From: Bacteroidia bacterium
Lineage (GTDB): Bacteria > Bacteroidota > Bacteroidia > B-17B0 > Aurantibacillaceae
Assembly (NCBI GenBank): GCA_016787895.1
Contig: JAEUTN010000010.1
Span: 62,001-126,000 of the forward strand
Length of the DNA: 64,000 nt
Direction of reading: 5' to 3'
A program made the position numbers and the translations under genes. The notes beneath the pieces are model-generated. The model made no database searches. It saw only the letters and a list, made by a program, of their open reading frames with translations, and had not been told where the DNA came from. Below are positions 35,080 to 40,485 of this stretch, piece by piece; the stretch's first letter is position 1; the number at the start of each line of letters is the position of its first letter.

Positions 35080-36333
35080 ATGCTAAATCACTTCCCCTTC
35101 GCCAACCATTTCCGGAAAACATGGATACTATTTTCCCTATGCTGTTTATCCTATTCAGGTTTTTCGCAATATAAGAGCACAGGGAAACTTTTTGTACCGT
35201 ATTTTTTGTATCCTGTCTATCCTGCCATTCCATCTGCCGAGCCATTTCATCCGGGGTTTTCGCTGAAAGAAAACAAGATGATGGATAAACTTCAAAACAT
35301 GACCAATTGGGTGCAGTGGTACCTGAAGTATTTTCCTTACCCCTATGCCTCGTATAGCAATGAAACCAACTGGCTTTTCGGTTTGGGCAAATACAATGCA
35401 TTTACGCTGGGTAAAAAGGGAGTGAAGGACTCTATCACACAGCCATCCAGCATAAACACGTTTTTATATGCCACACTCAATCAACAATACAAAGTAGTCA
35501 TTGAGTCCAACCTCATGTTCCATAAAAATAGAGCCATGTGGAAAACAACATTGGCTTATGTAGATTACCCATTGGAATTTTTTGGTATTGGTAACGAAAC
35601 TCAGTTGGAAAATCAGAGAACCTTTGTTACCACAGATTGGCAGTTGAGTACACAGTACCTTCTTAAAATCTGGAAAAATTGGTACACAGGCTTTGTGTAC
35701 GACCTTTATGATTACAAAAAGGCTTATCTGATAGAGGATGAACACTACCCACCAAACTATACCATTGACGGCGATCATGTTTTAGGAACACAATCAGGGC
35801 TTGGTGTAAAAATATTGATGGAAGAACGCGACAATCGTTTGAATGCAAGACGTGGTTATTTTACCGATGTAAGTTATCAGGTGTTTGCCAAAGCGCTCGG
35901 AAGTAAATACGATTACAATTTTTTTCAGGCTGATTTCAGATATTATACCCCCGTGTATAAAAAAATCACGCTGGCAAGTCAGATTCATACTGAGGCAAGA
36001 TTCGGGGATGCCCCTGTTCAATCGATTTCTTTACTTGGGGGAGACTATTATATGAGGGGTACTTACAGAGGGCGATACAGAGATAATATGCTCTTAGATG
36101 CCCAATTGGAATTCAGATTTCCGATATATTGGATTATAGGTGGAGTTATTTTTAATAGCATAGGACAGGTTGCCCCCACCTATAAACAAATGAGTTTTGA
36201 TGCTTTCCACTACAACTATGGCGCCGGTTTACGTTTGCAAATGGATTCAGAGCACGACGTGAACATACGGTTTGATGTTGGCCGAAGCAGTGATCAAACC
36301 ATTTTTATTATAAATGTTCAGGAAGCCTTTTAA
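35080..36333 (+). CDS. Omp85/surface-antigen barrel protein without POTRA domains
   Basis: A 417-residue exported protein with a signal peptide (about 12-31). The C-terminal half has the Omp85 landmarks LLGGDYYMRGTYRGRYRDN and LLDAQLEFRFPIYW, and the protein ends in NVQEAF, a terminal aromatic. The ~60 residues before the barrel are too short for POTRA repeats, so this is one of the short Omp85 relatives of the bacterial surface antigen type; substrate unknown. A strong bidirectional terminator follows. Confidence 0.8.
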   Translation: MLNHFPFANHFRKTWILFSLCCLSYSGFSQYKSTGKLFVPYFLYPVYPAIPSAEPFHPGFSLKENKMMDKLQNMTNWVQWYLKYFPYPYASYSNETNWLFGLGKYNAFTLGKKGVKDSITQPSSINTFLYATLNQQYKVVIESNLMFHKNRAMWKTTLAYVDYPLEFFGIGNETQLENQRTFVTTDWQLSTQYLLKIWKNWYTGFVYDLYDYKKAYLIEDEHYPPNYTIDGDHVLGTQSGLGVKILMEERDNRLNARRGYFTDVSYQVFAKALGSKYDYNFFQADFRYYTPVYKKITLASQIHTEARFGDAPVQSISLLGGDYYMRGTYRGRYRDNMLLDAQLEFRFPIYWIIGGVIFNSIGQVAPTYKQMSFDAFHYNYGAGLRLQMDSEHDVNIRFDVGRSSDQTIFIINVQEAF

Positions 36334-36347
36334 GGTGCTGAAATAAA

Positions 36348-36373
36348 AAAAGGCCCCAATTCCGGGGCCTTTT
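36348..36373. terminator. Bidirectional rho-independent terminator
   Basis: A 10-bp stem (AAAAGGCCCC with GGGGCCTTTT) and 6-nt loop, with an A run on one side and T run on the other. It can end both the barrel gene at 35080 (plus) and the L25 gene (minus). Confidence 0.92.
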
Positions 36374-36395
36374 AATCTTCTGTTCAAATGAAGGA

Positions 36396-37055
36396 TTATT
36401 TTTTCGCAGCAGCGGCTGGTTTCGCAGCAGCGGCAGCAGCAGGTGCAGCAGCAGGTGCAGCTGTTTTTGCAGCGGCAGCAGGTGCAGCGGCAACTTCTTC
36501 AGCAGGACCAGCATTTCTGGTGGTTTGAACACTTACTACGGTAAGGTTTTTTGGGTGCAGAATGGTAATACCGTCTATGTTGATATCTCCGGTAGCAATG
36601 GCTTTACCAATTTCCAGTTTCTCCACGTTAAGGTCGATGTATTGCGGGAGTTTAGAAATTAAACCTCTTACTTTCAACTTACGCATTTTCAGTACCAATT
36701 TTCCACCGGCTTTAACACCTTCGGCGCTACCGGTAGTTTTTACGGGTAAAAACACAGCAACCGGCTTGTCTTCCGTTACCTGAAGAAAATCGGCGTGAAT
36801 CAACTGGTCGTTCAATCTGTGAAACTGGGCTTCCTGAAGTACTGTCTTGTACGATTTGCCTGCAACTTCTACGTTTACAATTTTGGTTTCCGGAGTAAAG
36901 ATGATGTCTTTGAAATCACGGATATCGGCACTGAAGTGAACTTGTTCACCGGCTCCGTAAATTACACATGGCACCTGACCTTTGGCTCTTAGCGCCGCAG
37001 CGTCTACTTTCCCTACGTTCGCTCTTGGCGAACCGCTCAATTTTACTGTTTTCAT
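36396..37055 (-). CDS. rplY: 50S ribosomal protein L25/general stress protein Ctc
   Basis: A 219-residue 5S-rRNA-binding protein of the long Ctc type. The N-terminal L25 domain (about 4-95) begins VKLSGSPRANVGKVDAAALRAKG and includes FHRLNDQLIHADFLQV. The C-terminal TL5-like domain extends to about 185. The last ~35 residues are a low-complexity Ala/Pro/Lys tail, similar in style to the tail of S16 in this window. Located 73 nt downstream of prs on the same strand, a gene order seen widely in bacteria, so a shared transcript is likely. Confidence 0.94.
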   Translation of the reverse strand: MKTVKLSGSPRANVGKVDAAALRAKGQVPCVIYGAGEQVHFSADIRDFKDIIFTPETKIVNVEVAGKSYKTVLQEAQFHRLNDQLIHADFLQVTEDKPVAVFLPVKTTGSAEGVKAGGKLVLKMRKLKVRGLISKLPQYIDLNVEKLEIGKAIATGDINIDGITILHPKNLTVVSVQTTRNAGPAEEVAAAPAAAAKTAAPAAAPAAAAAAKPAAAAKK

Positions 37056-37128
37056 TTTTTGTTTTGTTTTGAAGCCTTTGAACTGCCCGTTTCAGCTCTA
37101 ATGCTTCGGTTATGTTATGTTATACGGG

Positions 37129-38061
37129 TTAAACTATAAAGTTGCTGCTAATGGATTCGTAATTGTGCACGCTGTTAATCACTTTTGCAAAGAGATCGGC
37201 TACACTGAGTACCTTGATCTTAGAACTTTGCTGGGTGAGTGGTATGGTGTCGGTAACAATTAACTCTGCCAATTTCGATTTTTCAATATTTTCATAGGCC
37301 TTACCTGAAAGCACCGGGTGTGTGCAGATGGCCCTAACACTCAATGCGCCTCTGTCCATCATCATTTCAGCCGCTTTGCACAAGGTTCCTCCGGTATCCA
37401 CCAAATCGTCTACCAAAACGATGTTTCTGCCCTCGATCTCTCCTATGGCTGTCATACTTTCGATCACATTGGCTTTAGCTCTTTGTTTGTAACATATCAC
37501 CATATCAGCGTTCAGATGTTTGGCATAAGCATTTGCACGCTTACTACCGCCCATGTCTGGCGCAGCCATAGTGAGGTTGGGCAGATTCAACTGTTTGATG
37601 TAAGGCAAAAAGATGGTAGACGCGTAAAGGTGGTCAACTGGCACGTTAAAGAACCCCTGAATCTGGTCGGCGTGCAGATCCATGGTCATTACCCTGGTAG
37701 CCCCCGCCACGGCCAGCATATCGGCTACTAATTTAGCTCCTATGGCCACACGTGGCTGGTCTTTGCGGTCCTGACGGGCATATCCAAAATACGGAATCAC
37801 CGCCACAATGTGTCTTGCACTGGCGCGTTTTGCCGCATCAATCAACAACAACAATTCCATGAGGTTATCGGCAGGCGGCATGGTGCTTTGAATGATAAAT
37901 ACACTGTGCCCGCGTATGCTTTCCTCATAAGAGGCCTGTAGCTCCCCGTCGCTGAAACGGTAATGCACCACTTTACCCAAAGCCGTGCCATAGGATTTTG
38001 CAATCTTTTCGGCCAAGCCCTCGGTTGCGATACCGGAAAATAATTTAACCTGAGTTTCCAT
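37129..38061 (-). CDS. prs: Ribose-phosphate pyrophosphokinase
   Basis: A 310-residue enzyme that makes PRPP from ribose-5-phosphate and ATP for nucleotide, His and Trp synthesis. Clear motifs are the flexible-loop segment YARQDRKDQPR, DLHADQIQGFF and the PRPP loop VLVDDLVDTGGT-like sequence. I chose ATG 38061 over the longer frame to 38136: the extra 25 residues are not family-like, and a perfect -7 box (38073-38080) lies 11 nt upstream of this ATG, inside the longer frame. Confidence 0.96.
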   Translation of the reverse strand: METQVKLFSGIATEGLAEKIAKSYGTALGKVVHYRFSDGELQASYEESIRGHSVFIIQSTMPPADNLMELLLLIDAAKRASARHIVAVIPYFGYARQDRKDQPRVAIGAKLVADMLAVAGATRVMTMDLHADQIQGFFNVPVDHLYASTIFLPYIKQLNLPNLTMAAPDMGGSKRANAYAKHLNADMVICYKQRAKANVIESMTAIGEIEGRNIVLVDDLVDTGGTLCKAAEMMMDRGALSVRAICTHPVLSGKAYENIEKSKLAELIVTDTIPLTQQSSKIKVLSVADLFAKVINSVHNYESISSNFIV

Positions 38062-38072
38062 AAATGGGAGGG

Positions 38073-38106
38073 CAAATATAGGGTTTTTTACGGTTTTAGA
38101 GCCAAA
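38073..38106 (-). promoter_or_regulatory. Bacteroidota-type promoter of prs
   Basis: On the minus strand TTTG (38103-38106), 22 nt, then TATATTTG (38073-38080). The ATG is 11 nt beyond the box, giving a leader of only a few bases. It is back to back with the tRNA-Leu promoter at 38130-38161. Confidence 0.78.
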
Positions 38107-38129
38107 AAAGCGGGGATTTAATGCAATAT

Positions 38130-38161
38130 TTTGCAAAAGATGGAAACAAAACTTACATTTG
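38130..38161 (+). promoter_or_regulatory. Promoter reading into the tRNA-Leu array
   Basis: TTTG (38130-38133), exactly 20 nt, then TACATTTG (38154-38161), a perfect match to the Bacteroidota consensus. Transcription would start near 38168, just before the first broken tRNA copy at 38175. The two damaged copies would therefore be part of the 5' leader of the intact tRNA-Leu precursor. Confidence 0.8.
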
Positions 38162-38187
38162 CCGCCTCTTAAACGCCTCGGTGGCGG

Positions 38188-38205
38188 TCCCGATAACTAT
38201 CGGGA
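38188..38205. repeat. 18-nt palindrome in the D-loop of copy A
   Basis: TCCCGATAACTATCGGGA: perfect 8-bp arms around AC. It replaces three D-loop bases of the intact tRNA. An identical copy lies in the terminator loop at 39021-39038. Confidence 0.9.
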
Positions 38206-38216
38206 TGGTAGAGGCG

Positions 38217-38256
38217 CCCGCCTGCAGAAGCTAAAGCCTGCGCGAGGGCGGGCAGG
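38217..38256. repeat. 40-nt GC-rich inverted-repeat element in copy A
   Basis: Begins CCCGCCTGC and ends GGGCGGGCAGG, allowing the two ends to pair. It sits exactly between D-stem and anticodon stem. 36 of 40 bases match the element at the same tRNA position in copy C (38856-38895). Confidence 0.85.
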
Positions 38257-38291
38257 CTGGTCTCAAACACCAGAACACAAGTTTGAAAAAT

Positions 38292-38359
38292 GCCCGGGTG
38301 GCGGCCCCGAAAGCTTTCGGGGTGGTAGACGCGTTGGCAAACAGGTTCGCAAACACCTG
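38292..38359 (+). pseudogene. Broken tRNA-Leu copy B (5' half with palindrome)
   Basis: The acceptor strand GCCCGGG and TGGCGG are identical to the intact gene. An 18-nt palindrome fills the D-loop (38305-38322), followed by TGGTAGACGCG. An 8-nt insert (38334-38341) precedes an anticodon-like arm CAGGT..ACCTG (38342-38359). Compared with the real stem CTGGT/ACCAG this has a compensated T-A to A-T swap, and its loop is 8 nt and includes CAAAC. There is no T-arm. The AT spacer AAGTTTG..AAATGCCCGGG before copy B is repeated before the intact tRNA, showing tandem duplication. Confidence 0.8.
38305..38322. repeat. 18-nt palindrome in the D-loop of copy B
   Basis: CCCCGAAAGCTTTCGGGG, a perfect self-complementary sequence. 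Same length and same tRNA position as the different palindrome in copy A; a one-mismatch version lies in copy C. Confidence 0.9.
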
Positions 38360-38377
38360 AAAAAAGTTTGTTTAAAT

Positions 38378-38464
38378 GCCCGGGTGGCGGAATTGGTAGA
38401 CGCGCTGGTCTCAAACACCAGTAACTTCACGGTTGTATCGGTTCGACCCCGATCCCGGGTACCA
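38378..38464 (+). tRNA. tRNA-Leu (anticodon CAA)
   Basis: An 87-nt class II tRNA with encoded CCA. The acceptor stem GCCCGGG pairs with CCCGGGT (38454-38460, terminal G-U), the discriminator is A38461 and CCA occupies 38462-38464. The anticodon arm is CTGGT-CTCAAAC-ACCAG with CAA at positions 34-36. A long variable arm and a T-arm ATCGG-TTCGACC-CCGAT follow. This is the only intact copy in a row of four related sequences. It is followed at once by a strong terminator hairpin. Confidence 0.96.
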
Positions 38465-38465
38465 T

Positions 38466-38509
38466 AAAGCAAAAAGCCTTTCGATTCGTTTCGAGAGGCT
38501 TTTTGCTTT
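38466..38509 (+). terminator. Long hairpin terminator of the tRNA-Leu unit
   Basis: A 19-bp stem (38466-38484 with 38491-38509, one G-U pair) with loop TTCGTT. It contains A-rich and T-rich stretches, starts 2 nt after the tRNA CCA, and is nearly symmetric so it could act on both strands. Confidence 0.85.
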
Positions 38510-38530
38510 GTAAGAGGTTTTTTAATTTTG
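38502..38530 (+). promoter_or_regulatory. Promoter of the GIY-YIG gene, overlapping the tRNA terminator
   Basis: TTTG (38502-38505) in the 3' arm of the terminator hairpin, 17 nt, then TAATTTTG (38523-38530). The ATG at 38536 is 5 nt after the -7 box, implying a leaderless message. The -7 box overlaps the left 17-nt direct repeat. Confidence 0.65.
38513..38529. repeat. Left copy of a 17-nt direct repeat
   Basis: AGAGGTTTTTTAATTTT, identical to 39041-39057. At the right copy it is the 3' arm and T-tail of a terminator; here it stands alone next to the real tRNA terminator. The two copies bracket the nuclease gene and tRNA copy C. Confidence 0.85.
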
Positions 38531-38535
38531 GGGTA

Positions 38536-38820
38536 ATGGCCTCTGTTTATATACTTTATTCCTCAGGTCTTGATAGGTTTTATACAGGAAGTTGTAATGA
38601 CCTATCATATAGAACAGATCAACATTTGAATAAAGAATACATAAAAAGCTTTACATCAAAAGCAGATGATTGGGTCTTATTCTGGCACTTTGATGACCTC
38701 AGCTATAAGCAAGCAAGAGCCATTGAAGCTCATATCAAAAGCATGAAAAGTAAAATCTATATCCAAAATCTAAAAAAATATCCTGAGATTATGTTGAAAC
38801 TAATAGAAAAGTACGCTTAG
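38536..38820 (+). CDS. Small GIY-YIG nuclease-domain protein
   Basis: A 94-residue single-domain GIY-YIG protein: Tyr5 (VYILYSS), Tyr16 (FYTGS), Arg26 and His30 (YRTDQH) and Glu64 (AIEAHIK) are the expected active-site positions, so it is probably a functional DNA endonuclease. The family is abundant in Bacteroidota, and single-domain members may act as selfish or repair nucleases. I chose ATG 38536 because the -7 box ends 5 nt before it and an earlier start would lie inside the promoter. The TAG stop is directly followed by copy C of the tRNA, joined at tRNA position 8. With the 17-nt repeats on both sides this looks like one inserted unit. Confidence 0.88.
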   Translation: MASVYILYSSGLDRFYTGSCNDLSYRTDQHLNKEYIKSFTSKADDWVLFWHFDDLSYKQARAIEAHIKSMKSKIYIQNLKKYPEIMLKLIEKYA

Positions 38821-38826
38821 TGGCGG

Positions 38827-38844
38827 CCCCGAAAGCTTTCGGCG
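38827..38844. repeat. 18-nt palindrome in the D-loop of copy C
   Basis: CCCCGAAAGCTTTCGGCG, one base different from the perfect palindrome in copy B (38305-38322), at the same tRNA position. Confidence 0.85.
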
Positions 38845-38855
38845 TGGTAGACGCG

Positions 38856-38895
38856 CCCGCCTGCCGAAGCTACGGCCTGCGCGTGGGCGGGCAGG
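38856..38895. repeat. 40-nt GC-rich inverted-repeat element in copy C
   Basis: 36 of 40 bases match the element in copy A at the same D-arm/anticodon-arm junction. CCTGCC near the start can pair with GGCAGG-type sequence at the end, and CCG..CGG forms a small inner hairpin. Confidence 0.85.
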
Positions 38896-38900
38896 CTGGT

Positions 38901-38940
38901 CCTGCTTGCCGGCGCCTAGACCAATGCTCTAGCAGGCAAG
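38901..38940. repeat. 40-nt hairpin element in the anticodon loop of copy C
   Basis: Starts CCTGCTTGCC and ends GCAGGCAAG, so CTTGCC pairs with GGCAAG; an inner CTAGA/TCTAG stem also exists. It sits between anticodon-stem base 31 and loop base 32. Its sequence is unlike the 40-nt element at 38856 although the length is the same. The reverse complement contains TAGAGCATTGGTCTAG, which looks a little like a tRNA D-arm, but this may be chance. Confidence 0.75.
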
Positions 38941-38975
38941 CTCAAACACCAGTAAATCACGGTTGTATCGGTTCG

Positions 38976-38993
38976 TCCCGATGGTTATCGGGA
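38976..38993. repeat. 18-nt palindrome in the T-loop of copy C
   Basis: TCCCGATGGTTATCGGGA: 7-bp arms, 15 of 18 bases identical to the palindrome at 38188 and 39021. It replaces three T-loop bases. Confidence 0.88.
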
Positions 38994-39008
38994 CCGATCC
39001 CGGGTACT

Positions 39009-39051
39009 AAAACCTCTCTGTCCCGATAACTATCGGGATGAGAGGTTTTTT
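39009..39051 (+). terminator. Terminator whose loop holds the 18-nt palindrome
   Basis: Stem AAAACCTCTC (39009-39018) with GAGAGGTTTT (39040-39049) and a T run. The loop is almost entirely the palindrome TCCCGATAACTATCGGGA (39021-39038), identical to the one in the D-loop of copy A. The inserted palindrome lengthens the hairpin and leaves the terminator stem intact. Confidence 0.85.
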
Positions 39052-39057
39052 AATTTT
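39041..39057. repeat. Right copy of the 17-nt direct repeat
   Basis: AGAGGTTTTTTAATTTT, identical to 38513-38529, 528 nt apart. It forms the right edge of the nuclease plus tRNA-copy unit. Confidence 0.85.
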
Positions 39058-39125
39058 ATACCAAGGTGTTTGTTTACGGTGCATTTCTTTGATACATCAT
39101 CTTCAAATTCACTGAAAATCGTTCA

Positions 39126-40271
39126 TCATGACCCAAACAATTCCTCATCACTCTGCATCTTGCATTTTGGTCCCGGTTTAGGGTTATTCACCATCTCGTA
39201 CTTTTTAAAACCCTTGCTTTCCTTGTCGTACTTCACCTTTAGTCTCACTTCCGAGCGAATGGTTACCCCTCCCCTTACGGCGGCATTCCAATTGCCCATG
39301 CCCATGATGGTTTTTTCAAACATGGTTTTAAATTCTGCATTATCACAAATCACCATTACTCTTTTAACACTTCCATCAACGTTAAGTTGTATTCTTAACT
39401 CCGCCTCCACTTTTTTGGCTTGTTTTTTTTGCTTTTTATCTAAAACGAAACTGTTTATAAAAAACGCATCCAGATCCTCATCTCCATTGCCATAAAAGGC
39501 AGGTCTGCATGCCTTGGGATCTTTGGCTCTGCGGGGTTTATTGGAGGACGGTTTTTTAGCCGCAACGGCCGGTTTGCTCACTGGTTTTTCAGCAGGTTCC
39601 AGCTCCGGATCAGGCTCTGTTGCTTTGTTTTCATCCGCTTTTGCAGGTGCCTCAGTTTTTGCCTCAGGTTCTTTCGTCGGCTTTTCATCTGATTTGGCTG
39701 CTCCCACCCCTGCCGCTACCACCACCGCAGGAACCGCCACATCCGGAGCTTTTGACGCTTTTTCAGGCTCCTGTTTTTTATCTTCTGCTACGGTTTTTTG
39801 CACGGGTTCCGCTTTTTTCTCTTCTTTAGGAGGTGGTTTCTCAGCGGTTTTATAATAAATGTAAAAGCCCTGAGCCTGTTTAAAAGCCTCTCCTCCCGCT
39901 TCCGGCGTACACTGGCAAATGTTTTTGTATTTTGTTTTTTCCTGAAAAAACTCCGGATACGTTAAAATAAGGTTGTCCCAGCGCTCCATGTTGTATTCTT
40001 CCCTGTTCTCCAGATCTCCCGGGCTATCTTCAGAAAACACCAACACGATTTTTTGAATCGTACCGCTTCTCAGGGCATCAGCTTCTGCCGTTGAATTAAC
40101 TCCATCAACCCCCCTCTTGGAGCGCACAAAAACGTAATTGTCCGATGGGGAAGTATAGGCCCGGGTAAGGGAATCAGTATCGAAACTTAAATCGTAATAA
40201 GAAGGCTGACTGTAAAGAACAGAGCCAAGGAGCATAAATGCCGTAAGAAAGAGGGATGTATTTTTTTTCAT
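39126..40271 (-). CDS. Exported protein with Pro/Ala/Lys/Glu-rich linker, function unknown
   Basis: A 381-residue exported protein. Signal peptide 1-21 (ending LYSQ). The N-terminal domain (about 22-145) contains a CQC motif and aromatic residues. A low-complexity linker (about 145-250) of Lys-Pro-Glu-Ala repeats resembles the periplasm-spanning rods of TonB proteins. The C-terminal domain (about 262-381) has ELRIQLNVDGSVKRVMVICDN followed by METIM-like and NWNAAVRGGV segments, similar in feel to a TonB C-terminal domain (IGTDGKV..W.PA..GG). There is no N-terminal membrane anchor beyond the signal, so it may be periplasmic and not a true TonB. Confidence 0.65.
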   Translation of the reverse strand: MKKNTSLFLTAFMLLGSVLYSQPSYYDLSFDTDSLTRAYTSPSDNYVFVRSKRGVDGVNSTAEADALRSGTIQKIVLVFSEDSPGDLENREEYNMERWDNLILTYPEFFQEKTKYKNICQCTPEAGGEAFKQAQGFYIYYKTAEKPPPKEEKKAEPVQKTVAEDKKQEPEKASKAPDVAVPAVVVAAGVGAAKSDEKPTKEPEAKTEAPAKADENKATEPDPELEPAEKPVSKPAVAAKKPSSNKPRRAKDPKACRPAFYGNGDEDLDAFFINSFVLDKKQKKQAKKVEAELRIQLNVDGSVKRVMVICDNAEFKTMFEKTIMGMGNWNAAVRGGVTIRSEVRLKVKYDKESKGFKKYEMVNNPKPGPKCKMQSDEELFGS

Positions 40272-40485
40272 GGTATTGAGGCTGTAATACTAAAAAAATA
40301 TTTTGAAAATAATTTGGGGTTCAAGAAAAAGGATGAAACAAAGGACCAAATGGACGATTTCAAACCCAAAGATAAAAAGTTAAGCGGCTTCTCCCAGTTA
40401 AAACACCGTTTTGAAGTGTGATAATAATCATCTTTTGATATAGGTCTTTTATTAACTTTATGCTAAGTCTCTTAAGCTATTACTT

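Larger units (their letters stand above)
38175..38273 (+). pseudogene. Broken tRNA-Leu copy A (5' half with two insertions)
   Basis: The sequence follows tRNA-Leu from the acceptor strand (GCCTCGG versus GCCCGGG in the intact gene) through TGGCGG, TGGTAGA and a perfect anticodon arm at 38257-38273 with CAA in the loop. It is interrupted by an 18-nt palindrome in the D-loop (38188-38205) and a 40-nt GC-rich element between the D-arm and the anticodon stem (38217-38256). The variable arm, T-arm and 3' acceptor strand are missing, so it cannot make a tRNA. Confidence 0.85.
38821..39009 (+). pseudogene. Broken tRNA-Leu copy C with four hairpin insertions
   Basis: Follows the intact tRNA-Leu from position 8 (TGGCGG) to the 3' end (CCGATCCCGGGTA then CTA instead of CCA); the 5' acceptor strand is missing. 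Insertions: an 18-nt palindrome in the D-loop (38827-38844), a 40-nt element between D-arm and anticodon stem (38856-38895), a different 40-nt element between the anticodon stem and loop (38901-38940), and an 18-nt palindrome in the T-loop (38976-38993). Removing them leaves an almost unchanged tRNA sequence. Not expected to work as a tRNA. Confidence 0.85.

Noticed and set aside
37842..38136. Longer prs start at 38136
   Set aside because: The extra 25 residues contain the consensus -7 box and are not family-like; ATG 38061 is better.
38160..38400. CRISPR-like array of repeats and spacers
   Set aside because: The repeated units are tRNA-Leu arms with inserts, of unequal length and without uniform spacers; no cas genes in the window.
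38159..38467. Open frame of about 102 residues across the tRNA-Leu copies
   Set aside because: It covers three tRNA-like sequences including the intact tRNA; its length comes from GC-rich structured RNA sequence, not protein coding. The opposite-strand frames are likewise chance.
38821..39009. Copy C as an intron-containing functional tRNA
   Set aside because: It lacks the 5' acceptor strand and CCA, has four insertions and the anticodon-loop insert is not at the usual intron position.
38820..39029. Open frame following the GIY-YIG gene
   Set aside because: Falls entirely within damaged tRNA copy C and its palindromes; no protein-like composition.
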